A stretch of DNA of 7,102 bases from positions 1 through 7,102 of the forward strand of contig JAFGIA010000122.1 in NCBI GenBank assembly GCA_016929795.1, written 5' to 3'. Below, piece by piece: positions 5,460 to 7,102 of the stretch. The DNA comes from Anaerolineae bacterium. GTDB lineage: Bacteria; Chloroflexota; Anaerolineae; JAAYZQ01. Position 1 is the first letter of the stretch; each line of letters opens with the position of its first letter. Made by a program: the position numbers and the translations under genes. The notes under the pieces are model-generated. The model saw only the letters and a list, made by a program, of their open reading frames with translations, ran no database searches and had not been told where the DNA came from.

Positions 5460-5948
5460 CTACTCGACAATCTCGAGCTGAATGCCCAGGCGCCGGCACG
5501 TCGCCTCGATCTCCTCGACCAACACTCGATCAGGCAGCAAGATGGCCGCTCCCTGCGTGCCTTCGAGCCAGCGCCCACTGCGCCAGGTGACCGCCTCTCC
5601 GGCCGGCAGCCGCTCCAGCACGACCGTCAGGTTCTCCCTGCCTTCCACCGACGCTCTGATCCGTTCGGTCCCGGTCACAACGTTGCTCGTCCCGACGATC
5701 TCGTCGTACCGCTTGGACCGGTTGGTGCCCGTGATGAGCGTAAATCGCCATCCCTCGCCTGCCTGCCAGCTATACAGCTCGTATCCCTTCATCGAGTGAG
5801 GCAGTGCATCGGGCAGGTCAGGCGTGGGCCACGGGGTTTCTACTCCCTCGCTACACGCGACGAGGGCAAACATGCCCATGCACAAGAATACCAAGACAGA
5901 CAGTAGATACCACGACTTGATAGTGCTTGTGCTCCCTTGTGCTTTCAT
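5460..5948 (-). CDS. predicted lipoprotein of unknown function (162 aa)
   Basis: Residues 1-32 form a lipoprotein signal: a lysine-containing start, the hydrophobic segment WYLLSVLVFLCMGMFA, and the lipobox L29-V30-A31-C32. The mature protein begins at Cys32 and should be lipid-anchored at the cell surface. A Pro-rich stretch (TPWPTPDLPDALPHS) leads into a mainly beta domain, GYELYSWQAGEGWRFTLITGTNRSKRYDEI, with later elements LPAGEAVTWRSGRWLEG and an ending helix EEIEATCRRLGIQLEIVE. The ending resembles small Chloroflexota lipoproteins I recall, but no named family can be given. The start is placed at 5948 because AGGAGGT at 5955-5961 is six bases away; the ATG at 5954 touches that site. It is probably the first gene of the lipoprotein/74-aa/WD40/PA14 operon, as it follows a 224-bp gap. 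Confidence 0.8.
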   Translation of the reverse strand: MKAQGSTSTIKSWYLLSVLVFLCMGMFALVACSEGVETPWPTPDLPDALPHSMKGYELYSWQAGEGWRFTLITGTNRSKRYDEIVGTSNVVTGTERIRASVEGRENLTVVLERLPAGEAVTWRSGRWLEGTQGAAILLPDRVLVEEIEATCRRLGIQLEIVE

Positions 5949-6172
5949 CACCATACCTCCTCATGACAGATGGCCCTGATTGTAGGCCACGTGCATGACA
6001 ACCGCGCAGCAGGGGACAGACATCTGTGTGACGTGCGCGTCGTAGCGGCAGCGGGCAAAGCGATCAGCCCAGTGCCCGAAAATGGTCGTCCATGATGTGT
6101 GCTCCAAACTGCGGTGCGACGTTCTCGTACCGGCTGGTTGTCACGAAAAATCTGTATCATTCGGCTCCTTTT
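5949..6172 (-). other. gap upstream of the lipoprotein operon; possible remnant coding sequence
   Basis: This 224-bp gap is the likely site of a promoter for the lipoprotein operon. A TACAAT hexamer lies at 5977-5982 on the - strand, inside the small inverted repeat TGGCC/GGCCA (5971-5975 and 5985-5989), but no good -35 hexamer sits 16-18 bp before it. A 70-codon frame (6160 to 5948) has a reasonable AAGGAG site, but its Ser/Thr/Arg-rich translation is unconvincing. The other two - strand frames read as protein-like in sequence: YENVAPQFGAHIMDDHFRAL in one, and then WADRFARCRYDAHV followed by CCAVVMHVAYNQGHLS in the next. This would fit a decayed gene with a frameshift near 6065. I do not recognise the family. 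Confidence 0.3.
5955..5962 (-). promoter_or_regulatory. ribosome binding site fixing the lipoprotein start
   Basis: GAGGAGGT on the - strand is followed by six bases (ATGGTG) and then the ATG at 5948. The first ATG at 5954 directly abuts the site, so the start at 5948 is preferred and two residues are trimmed from the longest frame. Confidence 0.65.
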
Positions 6173-7102
6173 CTACCGGCCCTCGGTCCCTGATCCTGTC
6201 GCGGTGGACGATAAGGAACCGACGATCTGATCCACCTCGTGCTGCATTGCGTCCGGGATGTCGGTCGCTCGATAATCCACAGCAGCCATATCCTCGAACC
6301 GGATGTTGAGCACGAGGCTTGCAACGTGTGCATCGTATGTCAATGCCTTGACCTTACCTTCGTACACGAGTGCCTGCTCTTCGACCTCTTGCCCGAGGAT
6401 CTCGATGGTCCCCCGGCCTTTGATCTCGCCGGCCGGCATTCCACTCCCGACGGACTGCACATGCTCATCCGGCCGCCGGAAAGCGATGGTGATCAGCAGC
6501 GTTCCCTGCTTCAGTCTGACCAGGTTCGCCTCCTCTTCGAGCAGCCAGGTTGGTGGATAGCGAAAGGCGAACTCATAGGCCCTGTTCGTGTACTGCTTCC
6601 AGCCGAGATACATATCTGCCACAACGCGCACCTGGCTTGCAAGCAGAGCATCCGCTTTACCGCGTTGCCCTGTCGCTTCGATGATTACCCCTGGCCGCAC
6701 CTCCCGCAGCGCAATCCCGGCCCCGTCGGCGCCCACCAGCTCACTTCCCTCGGTCAGCGCCACGACGCTCACCCCGTCGACTGCCTGCACGAACGTCACG
6801 ATCCGCGCACTCGGCGAGACGTCCGCCACCGTGCCTGTGATCGTCGTCGCCCTGTCCGTCGTTCCGGCGGCAGCGGGCGCTCCTCCCTCTCCCTCGACCT
6901 CGATCAGGATCGCCTCCGACGGGATGCTCACCGGCCCCAACTCGTCAACCGTCGTTGCCATCTCGGCGCGCGTTCTCGCCACGTCCGAGATCGTCGGCGA
7001 CACGAACTGCACCGTGTATGTCCCGGCCTCTGCCAGGTCATACACCTTTGCCAGGTCCACTTCTGCCGACACGGACGCGCCTGACTCGATCAGCACATAG
7101 TC
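6173..7102 (-). CDS. partial protein: protease-inhibitor-like beta domain, DUF5666-like and PsbP-like domains
   Basis: The 5' end lies beyond the right edge; 309 residues are visible. The in-frame GTG at 7094-7096 is not a credible start because the reading frame continues to the edge (DYVLIESG). Visible residues 1-70 (ESGASVSAEVDLAKVYDLAEAGTYTVQF...SIPSEAILIEVEG) resemble the beta domain of BsuPI-type inhibitors and the N-terminal part of M35-type metallopeptidases. Residues 84-160 (TITGTVADVSPSARIVTF...GVIIEATGQ...LLASQVRVV) fit a DUF5666-like OB-type barrel. Residues 168-298 (YTNRAYEFAFRYPPTWLLEE, then IAFRRPDE, GRGTIEILGQEVEEQALVYEGK, and ending EVDQIVGSLSST) fit a PsbP-like domain, seen widely in secreted bacterial lipoproteins. 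The protein is probably extracytoplasmic. It is 224 bp from the lipoprotein gene on the same strand, so shared transcription is uncertain. Domain names are assigned by eye. Confidence 0.75.
   Translation of the reverse strand, partial: DYVLIESGASVSAEVDLAKVYDLAEAGTYTVQFVSPTISDVARTRAEMATTVDELGPVSIPSEAILIEVEGEGGAPAAAGTTDRATTITGTVADVSPSARIVTFVQAVDGVSVVALTEGSELVGADGAGIALREVRPGVIIEATGQRGKADALLASQVRVVADMYLGWKQYTNRAYEFAFRYPPTWLLEEEANLVRLKQGTLLITIAFRRPDEHVQSVGSGMPAGEIKGRGTIEILGQEVEEQALVYEGKVKALTYDAHVASLVLNIRFEDMAAVDYRATDIPDAMQHEVDQIVGSLSSTATGSGTEGR

Noticed and set aside
1..7102. CRISPR array, tRNA or rRNA genes
   Set aside because: No regularly spaced repeats and no tRNA cloverleaf or rRNA-like sequence were seen on either strand by eye.

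Overview
The window is GC-rich (with one conspicuous T-rich island at about 1305-1390) and most resembles a member of the Chloroflexota. That assignment is an inference from gene style: an ECF sigma factor N-terminus with the FNQLVLLYQ...YNVAYRILNNPDAAADATQDAFLSA type of sequence, a membrane-anchored WD40 protein, a secreted tandem-PA14/golvesin-like protein, and a protein with DUF5666-like and PsbP-like domains. No rRNA or tRNA is visible to confirm it.

Left part (1-1610, + strand): the tail of an unidentified gene may run off the left edge. It is followed by two translationally coupled genes: a 107-residue protein of unknown function and a 250-residue winged-helix protein that looks like a plasmid/phage-type replication initiator or related DNA-binding protein. 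Next comes a 279-bp non-coding region with unusual secondary structure: a perfect 8-bp hairpin and then a roughly 132-nt compound hairpin in T/A-rich sequence. After it a short gene with a good ribosome binding site begins as a LuxR/GerE-type HTH protein and is cut off after about 32 residues.

Junction (about 1535-1547): the LuxR-like fragment on the + strand runs straight into an ECF sigma factor N-terminal fragment on the - strand. Both are truncated at the same place, and about 13 bp can be read as belonging to either gene. This looks like a recombination or deletion scar, an element boundary, or an assembly chimera.

Right part (1535-7102, all - strand, read right to left): a partial three-domain protein (protease-inhibitor-like beta domain, DUF5666-like, PsbP-like) is followed by a 224-bp gap. 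Then comes a tightly packed run: a lipoprotein, a 74-residue cytosolic-looking protein, a membrane-anchored WD40 protein whose 14 repeats fit two seven-bladed propellers, a secreted PA14-PA14-golvesin-like protein, and finally the truncated sigma gene. Spacings of 18-74 bp and strong purine-rich ribosome binding sites suggest that the lipoprotein-to-PA14 genes form one operon for cell-envelope or extracellular proteins. An ECF sigma factor next to it could have regulated it, but here it is broken.
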